Of a stretch of DNA of 64,000 nt, positions 44,705 through 56,804 are shown in pieces. Under the pieces are notes generated by a model. That model was given only the letters and a program-made list of their open reading frames with translations. It did not search any database and was not told the DNA's origin. Every line of letters starts with the position of its first letter. Within the stretch, counting starts at the first letter, position 1. Made by a program: the position numbers and the translations under genes. The DNA is taken from assembly GCA_007115705.1 (NCBI GenBank), contig QXEO01000155.1, forward strand, positions 1,151,903-1,215,902, given 5' to 3'. The DNA comes from Dactylis glomerata (lineage: Eukaryota; Streptophyta; Magnoliopsida; Poales; Poaceae).

Positions 44705-46786
44705 CTAGTGTTGGGGTTTCCTTCTGCATCGTAACCATGGAGTATCTTCTTTGTTTAAGATGATGGTTGGGTCAGTGTTCACTCTGAAGGGCGGAATTTC
44801 ATCAAACTTGTTATAATCTTCTGACATATCTGTCTTGTCCTCCACTCCCACGATGATTCTTTTCCCCGAGAGAACAATGTGTCGCTTTGGCTCATCGTGT
44901 GATGTATTTGTTTTCTTATCTTTTCTTTTTCTCGGTTTCGTAGACATGTCCTTCACATAGAAAATCTGAGCGACGTCATTGGCTAGGACGAATGGTTCAT
45001 CTCTGTAACTAAGATTATTGAGATCCACCATTGTCATTCCGTACTGCTGGTCTACCTTTATCCCGCCTCCTGTCAGCTTGACCCATTTGCACTGAAACAA
45101 AAGGACCTTAAAAGACGGTCTATAGTCAAGTTCCCATATCTCCTCTATGTAACCATAATATGTGTCCTTTGTCTCATTGTCGTGTACTGCATCAAAGCGG
45201 ACACCACTGTTTTGATTGGCACTCTTTTTATCTTGGGCGACCGTGTAAAATGTATTCTCATTTATCTCGTAACCCTGGAAAGTCAATATAGTGGAAGATG
45301 GTTTCTTGGCCAACATGGACAGCTCATATCCAACAGTGGCATCATTTATGAGAAGTGTTTGCAACCAACCACCAAAAGTCACCATGTGCAACTTTGTAAT
45401 CCAGGAGTCAGACAGCCCTGGGTTTTCCGAGCGTACAATATTCTTATGTCGCTCCATATACGGCTCCACCAACGTGGAATTTCATAAAACTGTGTAGTGT
45501 GCTTCACTCAAAGAATGTTCGTCCATACAGTATGCTGATTTCATTCCTAGCGTGCCTTTTCCACTCAGTCTCCCCTCATGCCGCGATTGAGGAAGACCAA
45601 TCGGGTTCAGGTCAGGAACAAAGTCAACACAAAACTCAATGACCTCCTCTGTTAGATAGCCTTTGGAGATGCTTCCTTCTGGCCTAGCACGGTTATGCAT
45701 ATATTTCTTTAAGACTCCCATGAACCTCTCAAAGGGGAACATATTGTGCAGAAATACTGGACCGAGAATGGTAATCTCTTCGACTAGGTGAACTAAGAGA
45801 TGTGTCATAATATTGAAGAAGGACGGTGGGAACACCAACTCGAAGCTGACAAGACATTGGGCCACATCATTCTGTAACCGTTGTAGATCTTCTAGATTGA
45901 TTACCTTCTGCGAAATTGTATTGATGAATGCACATAGCTTCACAATCGGTACTCGAACATTTTCCGGTAGAATCCCCCTCGGTGCAACCGGAAGCAATTA
46001 CGTCATAAGCACGTGGCAGTCATGAGAATTTAGGTTTTGGAATTTTTTCTCTGCCATATTTATTATTCCCTTTATATTTGACGAGAATCCAGATGGGACC
46101 TTGATACTGCTCAGGCATTCAAAAAAGATTTCCTTCTCTTCTTTGGTAAGAGCGTAGCTCGCAGGACCCTTAGAATCCTCTGGATGCATGCCGTCTCTTC
46201 TTTTCATACGGTGCTGGTCCTCACGTGCTTCCGGTGTATCTTTTGTCTTCCCATACAAGCCCAAGAAGCCTAGTAGGTTCACGCAAACATTCTTCGTCAC
46301 GTGCATCACGTCGATTGCAGAGCGGACCTCTAGGAATTTCCAATACTCAAGCTTCCAAAATATAGATTTCTTCTTCCACATAGGTGCATGTCTGCTAGTG
46401 TCATTCGGAACAGACAGACTGCCAGGACCCTTTCCAAAGATTACTTTTAAATCTTTGACCATATCAAATATATCATCACCAGTATGACGTTTAGGCTTGC
46501 CTCGGACTTCTGCCTCGCCATTGAAATGCTTGCCTTTTTTATTTAATTGATGTTTGGGCGAAAGAAATCGACGATGCCCGAGATACACCACCTTCTTACT
46601 TTTATCCAAATATATACTATTGTTCTCACCTAAACAGTGCGTGCATGCATTGTATCCCTTGTTTGTCTGTCCTGAAAGGTTACTAAGAGCAGGCCAATCA
46701 TTGATGGTCACGAACAGCAACGCTCGTAGATCAAATTCCTCTTGTTTGTACTCATCCCACACACGAACACCTTCAGTCTGCCACAG
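44705..46786 (-). pseudogene. CACTA-2 ORF1: TNP2-like transposase, truncated and with two stops
   Basis: A single reading frame from the LTR junction at 46786 to 44705, broken by TAA at 46000-45998 (CAA or CAG expected from CACTA-1) and TGA at 45484-45482. Landmarks: a Transposase_21 core (FDLRALLFVTINDWPALSNL, GYNACTHC), IDVMHVTKN, a DUF4218-like block (MTHLLVHLVEEITILGP, FERFMGVLKKYMHNRARPEG) and a DUF4216-like block (YYGYIEEIWELDY). The tail has HIVLSGKR. The N-terminal half is missing beyond the LTR inserted at 46787. It is clearly homologous to CACTA-1 ORF1. Confidence 0.88.
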
Positions 46787-48182
46787 TGATGACCCACAAG
46801 TATAGGGGGTCGCAATAGTCTTCGAGGGAAGTAAAGCCCAAATTTATTGATTCGACACAAGGGGAGCCAAAGAATATTTATAAGCGTTAACAGATGAGTT
46901 GTCAATTCAGCTGCACCTGGAAACAGTCTTGCTCGCAGTGGTTTATCAGTAGCAACAGTTTTATAGTGGTGATAGTAGTGAAATAGTAACAGCAGTAGTA
47001 AAATAACAGCGGTAATAGTAGCAATAGTAAACAGTAGGAACAAATAATGTAGGCATAGGGATGAATGTACAGGCATTGCATGGATAAGATAATTCATGAA
47101 ATCAATGAGACATGGGCAATTGCAGATAAATAATGATAAAGCATCCTAGTACTAAACAATCATAGGCATGTGTTCCGTAAATAGTCGTGCGTGCTCACAA
47201 GGAGAAACTTGCACGACATCTTTTGTCCTACCAGCCTGTTGCAGCAGGGCCTCAAGGGAAACTACTGGTAATTAAGGTACTCCTTTTAATAAAGCACCGG
47301 AGCAAAGCATTAACACTCGGTGAACACATGTGATCCTCACATCGTAGCCATCCCCTCCAGTTATCCCAATTTCTGTCACTTTGGGGCCTCGGGTTCCGGA
47401 CAACAATATGTGTAAACAACTTGCAGGTATGACCATAAACAACAATTATCATAATGAAACAATAACATGTTCAGATTTGAAATCATGGCACTCGGGCCCA
47501 AAGTGACAAGCATTAAGTATAACAAGTTGCAACAATGTCATAAGCACTAATAGTAGATACTAGGCACCATGCCCTAACAATCTCATATCAAATTACATGA
47601 ACAATCTCATCCAATCCCTACCATCCCCTCACCTACAACGGGGGAATTACTCACACATGGATGGGGGAGTCATCGATGGTTGATGGAGGGACGTCCGTGA
47701 TGATGGTGATGAAGATCTCCTCCAAATCCCCATCCCGGCAGGGTGCCAGAACGGAGTTTCTGGTTCTGAATCGCGGTTTTTGATGGCGGCGGCGTAGCGG
47801 AAGTCTATCTGGGAAAAACGCTGTACCCCCGATATCAGGTCAGAGGGTATATGTAGGCGGAAGGAGAGGTCGAGGAGACGGCCGAGCCGTCCTCACAACA
47901 GGTGGGCGTGGCCAGGGCTGGGCCGCGCCCCCTGTGTGTGTGGTGGCCTCATGCCTCCCCTCCGTCTTGTCTTCTGGCTCCGTGGGTCTTCTGGTGAAAT
48001 AAGATTTTTGCCAATTTTTCCCGAATTTTTACTGAAAGTTGGATTTCTGCACAAAAACGAGACACCAGAGCAATTCTGCTGAAAACAGCGTTAGTCCGTG
48101 TTAGTTGTATTCAAAACACACAAATTAGAGGAGAAACAACAGCAAAAGTATTCGGGAAAGTGGATACGTTTAGGACGTATCA
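46787..48182 (-). repeat. Third Gypsy-like element 3' LTR
   Basis: TGATACGTCCTAAACGTATC start on the minus strand, related to but distinct from the outer and inner Gypsy LTRs. A CATATAC TATA-like box (minus) lies at about 47850-47857. Confidence 0.88.
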
Positions 48183-49491
48183 ACTCCCCCCAAGCTTAGC
48201 TATTTGCTTGTCCTCAAGCAATTCAGTTAACAACTGAGAGTGATAAAAGAAACTTTCACGAACACATTTGCTTCATATGATGTATATATACTCACTATAT
48301 GATCAAGTACTCAGGCAATTTATAATAATAAATATGCAACTAATGTCACCTCATAGTCAAGCAAGCTATGAAAGAGTGCCAATGCACTAATAACAAGTAA
48401 CATGAACATAAGAAGCTACAAGATTGTAATATGCATAAATGATATGGAAGAGTGGTATTCAGCTTGCCTTTATTTGTGGAGCAAAACATAAATGCTGAGG
48501 CACCTCTGAAGTTCAAGAGAAGACTAGAAGTAGAAATATCAAAGATAAAAAGCATCAAAGTTATACCACAATTAACCGTGTTCTGGGACAAGCACATTAC
48601 ACTAAGAATAATAGCTATGCTCTCAAGAAGTGCTTTAAAGTTAAATTAATATAGGCATAAAAATGATACAAGAACTCTGAGGCAAAGTAAATCATCGAGG
48701 CTTAATTGACTTTTTTGTTCAGTCATATGCATGCTTGAGCATGTGCCAAGTCGATTCAAATGAAACTTTCAGAGGAGGATACCACAAAAGCATACCATAT
48801 TATGAATAAAACAATGCAAGCAGGCGTCTATATGACATGCTACAAACTATTAGTAAATTGGAACTAATCATATGAGAGCAAGAACTACAAAGCATCCATT
48901 AGATAACATATACCTTACATGAACCGACTAAGCATGTCCACATAGATGAGTATATGTACAAAAATGAAAACAAATAGAGTTCATACCAGCCTCTTACCAC
49001 ATCTTGGATTGTCATATATCGTCATTATTGCTTTTCACTTGTGTGGCTTGAATAATATGAAGTGAATACCAAGCTCCAATGGAGTCACGGGAGACTGAAC
49101 TCTGCAACAAACTTTACAAAACCGAAGAAGAACAACAAATATTTTTGGGTTTTCGATTTTTGAAACAAGAACAAAAGGAAATAGCAAACAAAGCAAAATA
49201 TTTTTGGATTTTTCAAATATCAAACTAAAAATAGCAAGTAAAGCAAACCAAAGGTAGAAAGCTAAAGAAACAAATAGAGAGAAACAACGGAAATATTTTT
49301 GGTCTTTTTGTGCTTTGGAAAGAAGAAATAAAAGCAAGAAGCAACAAAGTAAAAAGAAAGTGAAACATGGATATACATAGGACCGACAAAATATGATATG
49401 TAGATGAGTGAATCATCGGCGTACCTCCCCCAAAGCTTAGGCTTTTGGCCTAAGTGGAGATCAATCCCAGCTCTGGTAGTTGCTCCAGGCT
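48183..49491 (-). other. Interior 3' region of third Gypsy-like element, non-coding
   Basis: AT-rich, with no domain found. Near the CACTA-3 junction (49428-49452) there is a short palindrome, cttaggcttttggcctaag. Confidence 0.6.
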
Positions 49492-49885
49492 CACTACTAG
49501 GAAAACCCTTATCCATGGGCCCATTATCTGTGGCGCACTACACTTCGGTGCTCCACAGATAAGTAGCCGTGGCGCACCACATACAGATGCTCCACAGATA
49601 TCATCTTACCCCTGGCGCACCATGGAAGGGATGCGCCACTGATAAGTGGGCCCCACCGAGCACCAGGGCCTGGGGTGTCAGGCCGCCATATCCGTGGCGC
49701 ATGCATTTGGGGTGCGCCACACATAGTGTGGATAACCGTGGCGCACCACATATACATGCGCCACGGATATGGGTGGGCCCACCCTCTGGAAAAGGTGGCA
49801 GACATATCCGTGGCGCATGTATATGTGGTGCGCCACTATTATATATATCTGTGGAGCACTATTTCGAGGTGCGCCACGGATATAT
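49492..49885. repeat. CACTA-3 left TIR and sub-terminal repeats
   Basis: At least eight inverted arms related to tggcgcaccacatatacatg / catgtatatgtggtgcgcca, spaced 30-60 bp. The first unit contains cacttcggtgctccacag, which recurs in part in the internal cluster at 54309. Confidence 0.88.
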
Positions 49886-50508
49886 CGTACCTACCACCAT
49901 AAAGGTGCCATCTCCCCCTACCTCCCACTCCAAGCCCTCACTCCCATAGATCTAGCTCTAGCTCTAGTTCCTCTTCTCTCCACCCCCATTTTCTTCAACT
50001 ATTTCTCCATTTTAGGTAGCTAGCCAAAACTTGTATTTAGATAGTATGTAAGGGTTGACTTCCTCCTCCTCCCCTCCCACATATATCTAGCTCTATTCCT
50101 CCCACTAGCTAGCACATATCTTTGTCTCCCTCAATAGTTTGGCTCTCCGCTCAAGGATTTGTCGGTAACTTGTCTAATAGGTGAGTATATGGTTGGATGA
50201 AAACATGTATGCTTATTTCCTTGTGTCGGCCGACGCGCGGCACGTATGGCGGTGTGTTATGTGAGATATATATGACATATGTGTTTTGTATGTGATCGAG
50301 AGGGGCATGGATGCTTGTGTATGGTTTGTGCAGGTACCGGCGTGTGGTGCATGGATGTTTGCCGAAATATTGACTAATTTCTGTTTCGGCAAACTTTTGC
50401 ACTACCCATATGTCCTATTTATAGGGAAGGTCATGCCGAATTTTTCTGGCAATATGACCATAATTTATTCTAAAATATTCTCATTTGCTCCATACCGTGC
50501 AGGCAACG
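49878..50508 (+). promoter_or_regulatory. CACTA-3 ORF1 promoter, leader and leader intron
   Basis: TATA-like GATATATCG (49879-49887) lies just after the last sub-terminal repeat. A C/T-rich leader with tandem 'tagctc' units follows. A probable donor is TTTTAG/GTAGCT at about 50015. The intron contains an approximately 30-bp hairpin (gccgaaat...atttctgtttcggc, 50371-50400) and atttatagggaagg (50417-50430). The acceptor CCGTGCAG lies just before ATG 50509. Confidence 0.6.
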
Positions 50509-53500
50509 ATGGTGCGCCACATGAGCGAAGGTATGGTGGCTAGATACAAGGAACGCGCGATGGACGTCATGATTCGGAACAACATGTCCGAGATAAGATG
50601 TCCTTGTCATAGATGCAACCTCAGGGCCCTAATCAAGCCTGATTCCGGTACATTGGAGAAACACTTGCTCATGAGTGGTTTCATGAAAGGCTACATTGAT
50701 GAGGATGTTAACAATGGGCCCCCGCCGGCAGGAAATGGTGACATGGGAGGCCGACGAGAAGGCGAAGAGTCACCCAGACATGATGAAGGAGATGCGCGAC
50801 ATGATGATGACACCGGATCTGATGGTGGTGGAGAAGACGCAGACACGGAGACACCGCTAACTTCAGCCTTGCGGGACCCTCATGTTCAAGAACTGCTCCT
50901 CACAGAGACAAGCAACGCCAAAGCTGTTGCCCGTGAGAAAGACAAGCTGGAGCAAATGGAGAAAGACGGGAAAACTCCGTTGTATCCTGGGTGCCGGCCC
51001 GGGGATACACGCCTGAACGTAACCCTCAAAGCTTTGGAGATGAAGGTGCAACACAAATGGACCGACGTTAGCTTCGACGATAACCTGGCATACTGGCACG
51101 AGAAGCTTCCCGAGGGGAACACATTGCCAAGGAGTACCGAGGAGGCCAAGAAAGTCGTGTGCCCTCTCGATCTACCGCACGTGAAGTACGACGCATGCAT
51201 CGATGATTGCGCACTTTATCGGGATGAGTACAAGGAACTAACCACATGCCTGGTGTGCGGACAATCACAATACAAAAGAGGGAACAGGAAAGTTCCTCGA
51301 AAAGTGGTATGGTACTTTCCTATCACCCCCGTCTGAAGCGGTATTTCGTAGACCCTAAGGAAGCGAAGCTCATGCAATGGCATGCGGAAAGGGAGAAGCC
51401 CGGAGATGATCCGGAGAAGGGCACGGTCCTGACACACCCTGCGGACGCTAGCCAGTGGCTCGCGTTGGACATGGAAGATGGTTTCGGGGATGATGCCAGG
51501 AACGTTAGGCTGGGTATGAGCACAGATGGACTCAATCCCTTCGGCAACCAGAGTAGCACGCATAGCACCTGGCCCATCTTTGTATGGCTGTACAACCTTC
51601 CCCCTGGTTGTGCACCAAGCAGAGGTACGTACACATGAGTATTCTTATTCAGGGGCCGAAACAATCGGGTATCGACATGCACCTGTATCTCGAGCTATTG
51701 AAAGAGGAGTTAGCCATGTTGTGGGAGACGCCGGCACGTACGTGGGACGCCTACAAAGGAGAGTATTTTGGTCTGAGAGCCGCGTTGCTCACGATGGTGC
51801 AGGACTATCCTGGATACGCATATGTCTCTTGCCAGGTGGCCCACGGACACAATGCATGTGTCAGGTGCATGGATAAAACGTCGCATGTCCAGCTACCGAA
51901 GGACCCCGGTTCTTTGAAAACCGTGTTCCCTGGCATTCGAAAGTGGCTTCCCGCCGATCATCCTTGGAGAAAACACGGAGATTTGTTCAATGGTAGTGAG
52001 GAGCTCGAAACATCCCCACCTATTTATAATGGAGAGGATATCAATGATGCGCTAGAAGAATGGGAAGCGTGCCCCACGCCGGGAAAGAAGCGTCCGAGGG
52101 TAAAGCCGCTGCGAGGTGTATGGAAAGCGAGGTCCGTTTTCTAGGACCTGCCATACTGGAAATACCTCCACATGCCTCATAGCCTTGATCTCATGCACAT
52201 CACGAAGAACATGTGCGAGAGTCTAGTTGCCACTATCATCAATATGCCGGAGAAAACCAAAGATGGGCCAAAGGCAAGAAATGACCTGATCAAGCTGGGC
52301 ATCAGGAAAGAACTTCATGGAGGACGTCCCGATGACGCTGATGATGATGAGACGCAGGCGGATACTCAAGGTCATATGCGCAAAAAGGCTAAGAGAAATG
52401 ACTACTACTGCCCACCTTCCTGCTTCACTCTTAGTGAGCCGGAGCTCCACCAGTTTTTCAGCGTCCTCCTAGGAGTCAAGCTTCCTACCAGTTACGGAGG
52501 GAAGATATCACGATACCTAGACGAAATGAATAAGAGGTTCTCCGGGATGAAATCTCACGACTGCCACGTGCTGATGATGCAGATACTTCCAGTAGCGCTC
52601 CGAGGGATCATGGACGAGCACGTACGTGAGACATTGTTTGGCCTCTGCAACGTTTTCAACGTCCTCTCTAGGAAGTCGATTGGCATGAAGCAGCTCGAAA
52701 GGCTACAAGGTGAGATTGTCATGATACTATGCGAGCTTGAGATTTACTTCCCCCCCGCGTTCCACGACATCATGGTGCATCTGCTCGTCCATGTGGTGGA
52801 TGATGTCATCCACCTCGGGCCGCCATTCCTCCACAACATGATGCCGTTCGAAAGGCTAAACGGCGTTCTCAAAGGCTACGTTCGCAATAGGGCGCGTCCG
52901 GATGGAAGCATAGCCAAGGGCTTCCTGTCCTACGAGTGCATATCGTTCTGCCAGAATTATCTACAAAACGAGGACGAGGACGTCCCTATTGGTCTGCCTA
53001 TCAGGAGGCACTTCGGCAGGATCCATGGGTTTGGTCACCGCGATGGCTTCATCCCCATGCATGTCGTCTTCGAAGCCCGACAACCAGACTTTGACAGGTC
53101 ACACCGAGTCGCGCTACAACACCTTGAATTGGTCGCACCTTGGGTGTTAGAGCACAAAAGCTTCATTGAGAAGAAGTTTAGTGACATGGGCAGACAGAGG
53201 ACGAAGGGAGACGTAACTAGAGAGCACAACTCCAGCTTTACGCGTTGGTTCAAGGAAAACTACTCCAGCTTCATCATGGTAACATGCCTTCCACGGAAGA
53301 GGAAAAACTCTTATTCATCTTGTCACAGGGCCCCGCGATGAACGTGAGGACCTATCAGGCGTACGACATCAATGGTTACACATTCTACACCGAGAAAAAG
53401 GACCATAGCAGTGAACACCAGAACTCGGGGGTCACGATGCTGTCCTACGCGGACGAGGAATCCACCGTCAATGAAAGGTTCTTTGGGAGGATCGAGGAGA

Positions 53501-53973
53501 TCTGGGAACTCAACTACTATGGAGAGAAGATGCCGATGTTTCGGGTCAGATGGGCCAAGAACGTCGAAAAAGAAGGCTGGTACATCACCACCATGGTCAT
53601 ACCCGAAGCCAAATCCAGCGCGAACGTCCAGGCGAAAAATGAGCCATGGGTACTGGCGAGCCAGGTTGATCAATGCTTCTTCATTACCGACCCGGTAAGG
53701 CCTAGCCGCGTTGTCGTTAGGAGGGGAAAAAGGAGCATCATTGGAATGGAGGGAGCGGCCACCGAGCAAGACTTCGACAAGTACGGCGATCCCAAGATAG
53801 AAGAGGAATTCGACAAGTACTTCGACAGGCCTAGTGATGCCGCTAGAAGAAGGAACACCACCCTACCCGCTAAAGGATGCCCGTACACGAGAAGAAATCC
53901 CCATGTTTTCGGGCTCAATTATTCAACCGCGACGAAGAAGGGCAAGAAGATCGTGACGAGTCGACGACGGTAG
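50509..53973 (+). pseudogene. CACTA-3 ORF1: TNP2-like transposase, three frameshifts and one stop
   Basis: The ATG 50509 start (MVRHMSEGMVARYKERAM) follows a good splice acceptor. Order of domains: transposase-associated N-terminal domain with Cys/His (RCPCHRCNLRALI, 50599-50637); an acidic linker; Transposase_21 (YPGCRPGDTRLNVTLKALEM near 50980-51045, STDGLNPFGN near 51520, DAYKGEYFGLRAALLTMVQD near 51748-51807, HSLDLMHITKN near 52175-52210); a DUF4218-like block (SHDCHVLMMQILPVALRGIM near 52550-52615, FLHNMMPFERLNGVLKGYVR near 52828-52890); a DUF4216-like block (RIEEIWELNYYGEKMPMFRV near 53490-53550). Damage: shifts near 51325-51332 (C-run), 51598-51610 (C-run) and 53270-53290, and TAG at 52142-52144 where TGG is expected before DLPYWKYL. 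It is not functional as it stands. Confidence 0.88.
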
Positions 53974-54209
53974 CTCGTTCGGAATCGACATCGGACAACA
54001 TGTGTCATTTTTGGAGGAACAATAATATAAATGATTTTTGGTTTTTTGTAACAATGATCATATATATGATATATGATTCATATGGTTTTTTGTAACAATG
54101 ATATACAGATGTCGGACTGGTACTATTTAAAAATTATTATTTTTAGAATAAGCAAATGTTATTTATTGCAATATAGTAATTTTAAACTTTCTGAAATACA
54201 GTTTTTATA

Positions 54210-54292
54210 AAAAGAAAAAAAGATGGGAGGTCCAGGGTTCGAACCTGGCACCTCCCCAAACAGCCAGCGCGCGGACACAACCACTAGGCTAG
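54210..54292 (-). ncRNA. tRNA-like Pol III cassette (SINE head or tRNA-derived remnant)
   Basis: On the minus strand, an A box TAGCCTAGTGG (54291-54281) is followed 46 nt later by a B box GGTTCGAACCC (54245-54235), close to tRNA spacing. The B box is the loop of a CCAGG-GTTCGAA-CCTGG T-arm. A T7 run (54221-54215) about 13 nt after the B box would end Pol III transcription. The outer arms GGGAGGT/ACCTCCC extend the T-arm into a near-perfect hairpin. I cannot fold a complete cloverleaf: the 5' acceptor strand does not match. It is therefore not called a tRNA gene. It could also be a chance hairpin. Confidence 0.45.
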
Positions 54293-54308
54293 GTGAAGGT
54301 TATTGTCT

Positions 54309-54797
54309 AGACTGCACTTCGGTGCATTTTGAACTATACGAAGACATGTGTGGCGCACCCCTATATGGTGCGCCATGCATAAGTTATCCGTAGCGCACCT
54401 CTGAGGGGCGCGCCATGCATAGTCATGACTTAGGGGTAAAACGGCTGCCCCGGCCCCCTTCTCTCCCACTCTTCTTCCCCGCGCGCGAGCCCTTCTTCCC
54501 CGAGCGAACCCTAGCTAGCCCGCGAGCCCGCCGCCGCCCCTCTTCTCCCCGGAGCCACCGACCCATGCTCTTCTTCCCCGAGGACACCGCCCGCGAGCCC
54601 GCCGCCACCCCTCTTCTTCCTGGAGGTTGCAGAGAAGGTCTCGCCGCGCGGATCTTCGACGACGACGGCCAACGATGGCCGCGTGTTCCCCACCCTCGCC
54701 GTCTTCTTCTCGGAGGTCCTCGCCATCTTCTTCCCGGAGGTCATCACCGTCTTCTTCCTCGATTGCGACCACCTCCAGCCCCTCCTTGTCACCACAG
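54309..54797 (+). promoter_or_regulatory. CACTA-3 internal sub-terminal cluster and ORF2 leader
   Basis: Sub-terminal units recur inside the element: cacttcggtgc (54314-54324), then tggcgcacccctatatggtg with its inverse gcgccatgca, and tagcgcacct with ggcgcgccatgcat (54350-54420). A C/T-rich, GC-rich leader (54440-54797) follows and ends at the donor CCACAG/GTTTGAG. No clear TATA box is visible. The leader intron would run 54798-56797. An open frame here is a by-product of composition. Confidence 0.55.
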
Positions 54798-56797
54798 GTT
54801 TGAGTCTTTGTTTGCTTTTGGTAGCTCTGTTTACTGGTGTGTGAAAATTTTTGGTTGCTGTGATGATGAGTCATGTGCTCTGGAAAATTGCTGCCATACT
54901 GCTATATTGTAGTTCCTTCTGTTGGCTTTTTACATGATATATTCTTACCAGTTTAGCTAATTGATGTGTGAAAGCAAATTTTGTCATTTTTCAAATCCAA
55001 AGATCGATGTGGGAGAGATTCGAGGGTTTGTTTCTTTTGGTAGGAATTTTTGTCAAAGCGATGATGAGTTATGTTCTCTAGCAAATTGTACCCATATTGC
55101 TGAATTGTACTGTTACGTATTTCACATGACCTATTGCTATCAGTTATAATGAATATGCAAAGTTTCTTATCCAAATTTGAACATTTATAGTAGCAGTTAG
55201 CCTGGTGGAGATATCCAAATATTAATTTGCACACCTCTGTTGTTATATACATATTTGATTGAATCAGGTTATGTCCCTTTGATTGATCTTGCTTAATCAG
55301 CTTAGAATGTTCATTCAACTGTTACTCAACTGCATGCGAGTGAGATTAATTGGATCTGCAAATAATAGGCTTGTAACTTTTACAAATATATGGTGAGAGT
55401 TGACTGTTAGAGAGCTGGCTGTAGAAGCTGAGCATCCTAGTTTTGCCATGCCATTTTCACAGCAATATGTTCGAGAGATCACAATGTGTCAGCCAACTTT
55501 GTTTAATTTGGTAGTCAACCTTGTTCGTTGTTTGCCAGATGCACTGACTGATGAGTCAAGTGCACATTTCCAGTTGGGAACCTGACGTGTGTTCAGAGTA
55601 ATATCTGATACCAAATTGTTGTCATATTGCTAAACTGTTGTCATGTTCTCTTTCCACACTTTGCATGATCTATTGTTATTATCAAATAAACATTCACCAG
55701 TGGAAGCTTCTGGTTTAAGCTCATGTGAGCATTATAATGTGTTCATAATCGGTGGTGTCAACATAATCGTTGAAACCACTATATATAAATGAAAAAATCG
55801 CCATAATTGATGATTGTGAAAAAATAGCTCATTGAGGCATTTTGGAAATAAGTATAGCATATTACCTTGTGCATTATGTTTATTCCTTGTTTGGTTCTGC
55901 GTTCTGGTAGTTGCTAACATCGTCCTATAAATCAAGAAACTGGATTGTTGGCAAGAAAGAAGCTTACTTTGCAAACTAAGCAAGCATAACATTAGCTAGG
56001 GACATGAAATATATAACAGAATCTGTTTTATTATCTTAGAAAACCTAACCAAAAACTGAAAAGTCGAGCTTGCCAATAGAACCTGTTTTCATTTTTTTTC
56101 ATACTAACTAAAGTATGCTGCTTGAACAACTACTAAAGATTATCTTTGGTTCATGTTCTTGTATGACTAATTTTATCACCAAAGTGGTATCACTACTTGC
56201 TAAACTAGGTGCTTTAATTTTATAGCACCTAGTTTATAATTTTGTAAAGAAATAGTAGCATATGCTTTACTGTTATGACATGCTTATACATGTAAGGAAT
56301 CTGTGAACTTTTTACTGGCTACTTACTATGAACTTTTTACTGTGAACTTTCTACTGTGAACTTACTATGAACTTTCTACTGTGAACTTACTGTGAACTTA
56401 CTGTGAACTTTCTACTGTGAACTTTTTATACATGTAAGTGTATGTTGCTGGCTACTTACTGTGAACTTTTTATACATGTAAGTGTATGTTGCTGGCTACT
56501 TACTGTGATGATGTTTACTGTGAGCTATTTACTGTGATGATCAATCTGTGATGATGAATCTGTGAGCATGTTGTCGACATGTTGTCGACAACTGTGTGTT
56601 GGAAAGGCACATTTTGTGCTTTTTTGTGTGAATTGTTTACAGGTTTTTGAAAATGAGTGCCTATTACTCCCGAAATGTTGATTGATTTCTGTTTCGGTGA
56701 GAAATAGGCACTCCTAGGTAGCCATTTATAGGGAAGGTGCTGTCAAATTTTCCGATCGATTTTTTTTTGTACTAAACATTTTTCTCCTTTTGTTTAG
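54798..56797 (+). other. CACTA-3 ORF2 leader intron with short tandem repeats
   Basis: No protein-coding signal. At 56300-56520 are tandem variants of tactgtgaactttc, and a 59-bp unit (core tttttatacatgtaagtgta) occurs twice (about 56424-56540). Next to the 3' end, 56668-56697 and 56724-56737 repeat the hairpin and the atttatagggaagg of the ORF1 leader intron. The acceptor TTTGTTTAG ends at 56797. Confidence 0.6.
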
Positions 56798-56804
56798 TGC
56801 AAAC

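Larger units (their letters stand above)
10908..46786 (-). mobile_element. CACTA-2, CACTA transposon related to CACTA-1, split by nested retroelements; right end outside window
   Basis: The left terminus CACTAGTGGAAAACATGCC starts at 10908, preceded by GTA (candidate 3-bp TSD). It leads into 'agtcccggtt...aaccgggact' sub-terminal repeats (10925-11100). Its genes read on the minus strand: transposase 46786-44705, then ORF2 42640-11374. The element's own sequence is 10908-12989 plus 40573-46786. The rest is the outer Gypsy and everything inside it. The transposase is cut at 46786 by another LTR, and the far end of the element is not in the window. ORF1 and ORF2 both resemble those of CACTA-1. 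Confidence 0.88.
46787..49491 (-). mobile_element. Third Gypsy-like element, 3' LTR and part of interior
   Basis: The LTR at 46787-48182 (TGATGACCCACAAG...GACGTATCA on plus, 1396 bp) interrupts the CACTA-2 transposase after CACAG (candidate TSD, other copy outside the window). A polypurine tract (CTTGGGGGGAGT on minus) follows at 48183-48194, then about 1.3 kb of non-coding interior to 49491, where CACTA-3 begins. This places the element in minus orientation with its 5' half beyond CACTA-3. Confidence 0.85.

Noticed and set aside
49524..49885. Regularly spaced palindromic units that could suggest a CRISPR-like array
   Set aside because: Units are inverted arms of CACTA sub-terminal repeats, imperfect, next to a TIR, in a plant genome.
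49500..49950. Overlapping frames rich in GAPH/CATD-like repeats at the CACTA-3 left end
   Set aside because: Translation of inverted sub-terminal repeats, not a gene.
54223..54300. Functional tRNA gene
   Set aside because: A and B boxes fit, but the 5' acceptor strand does not pair and no anticodon arm is convincing. Kept only as a tRNA-like feature.
54415..54912. 165-codon Pro/Arg-rich frame after the internal CACTA-3 repeats
   Set aside because: Better explained as the C-rich 5' leader of ORF2. The frame ignores the likely splice donor at 54798.
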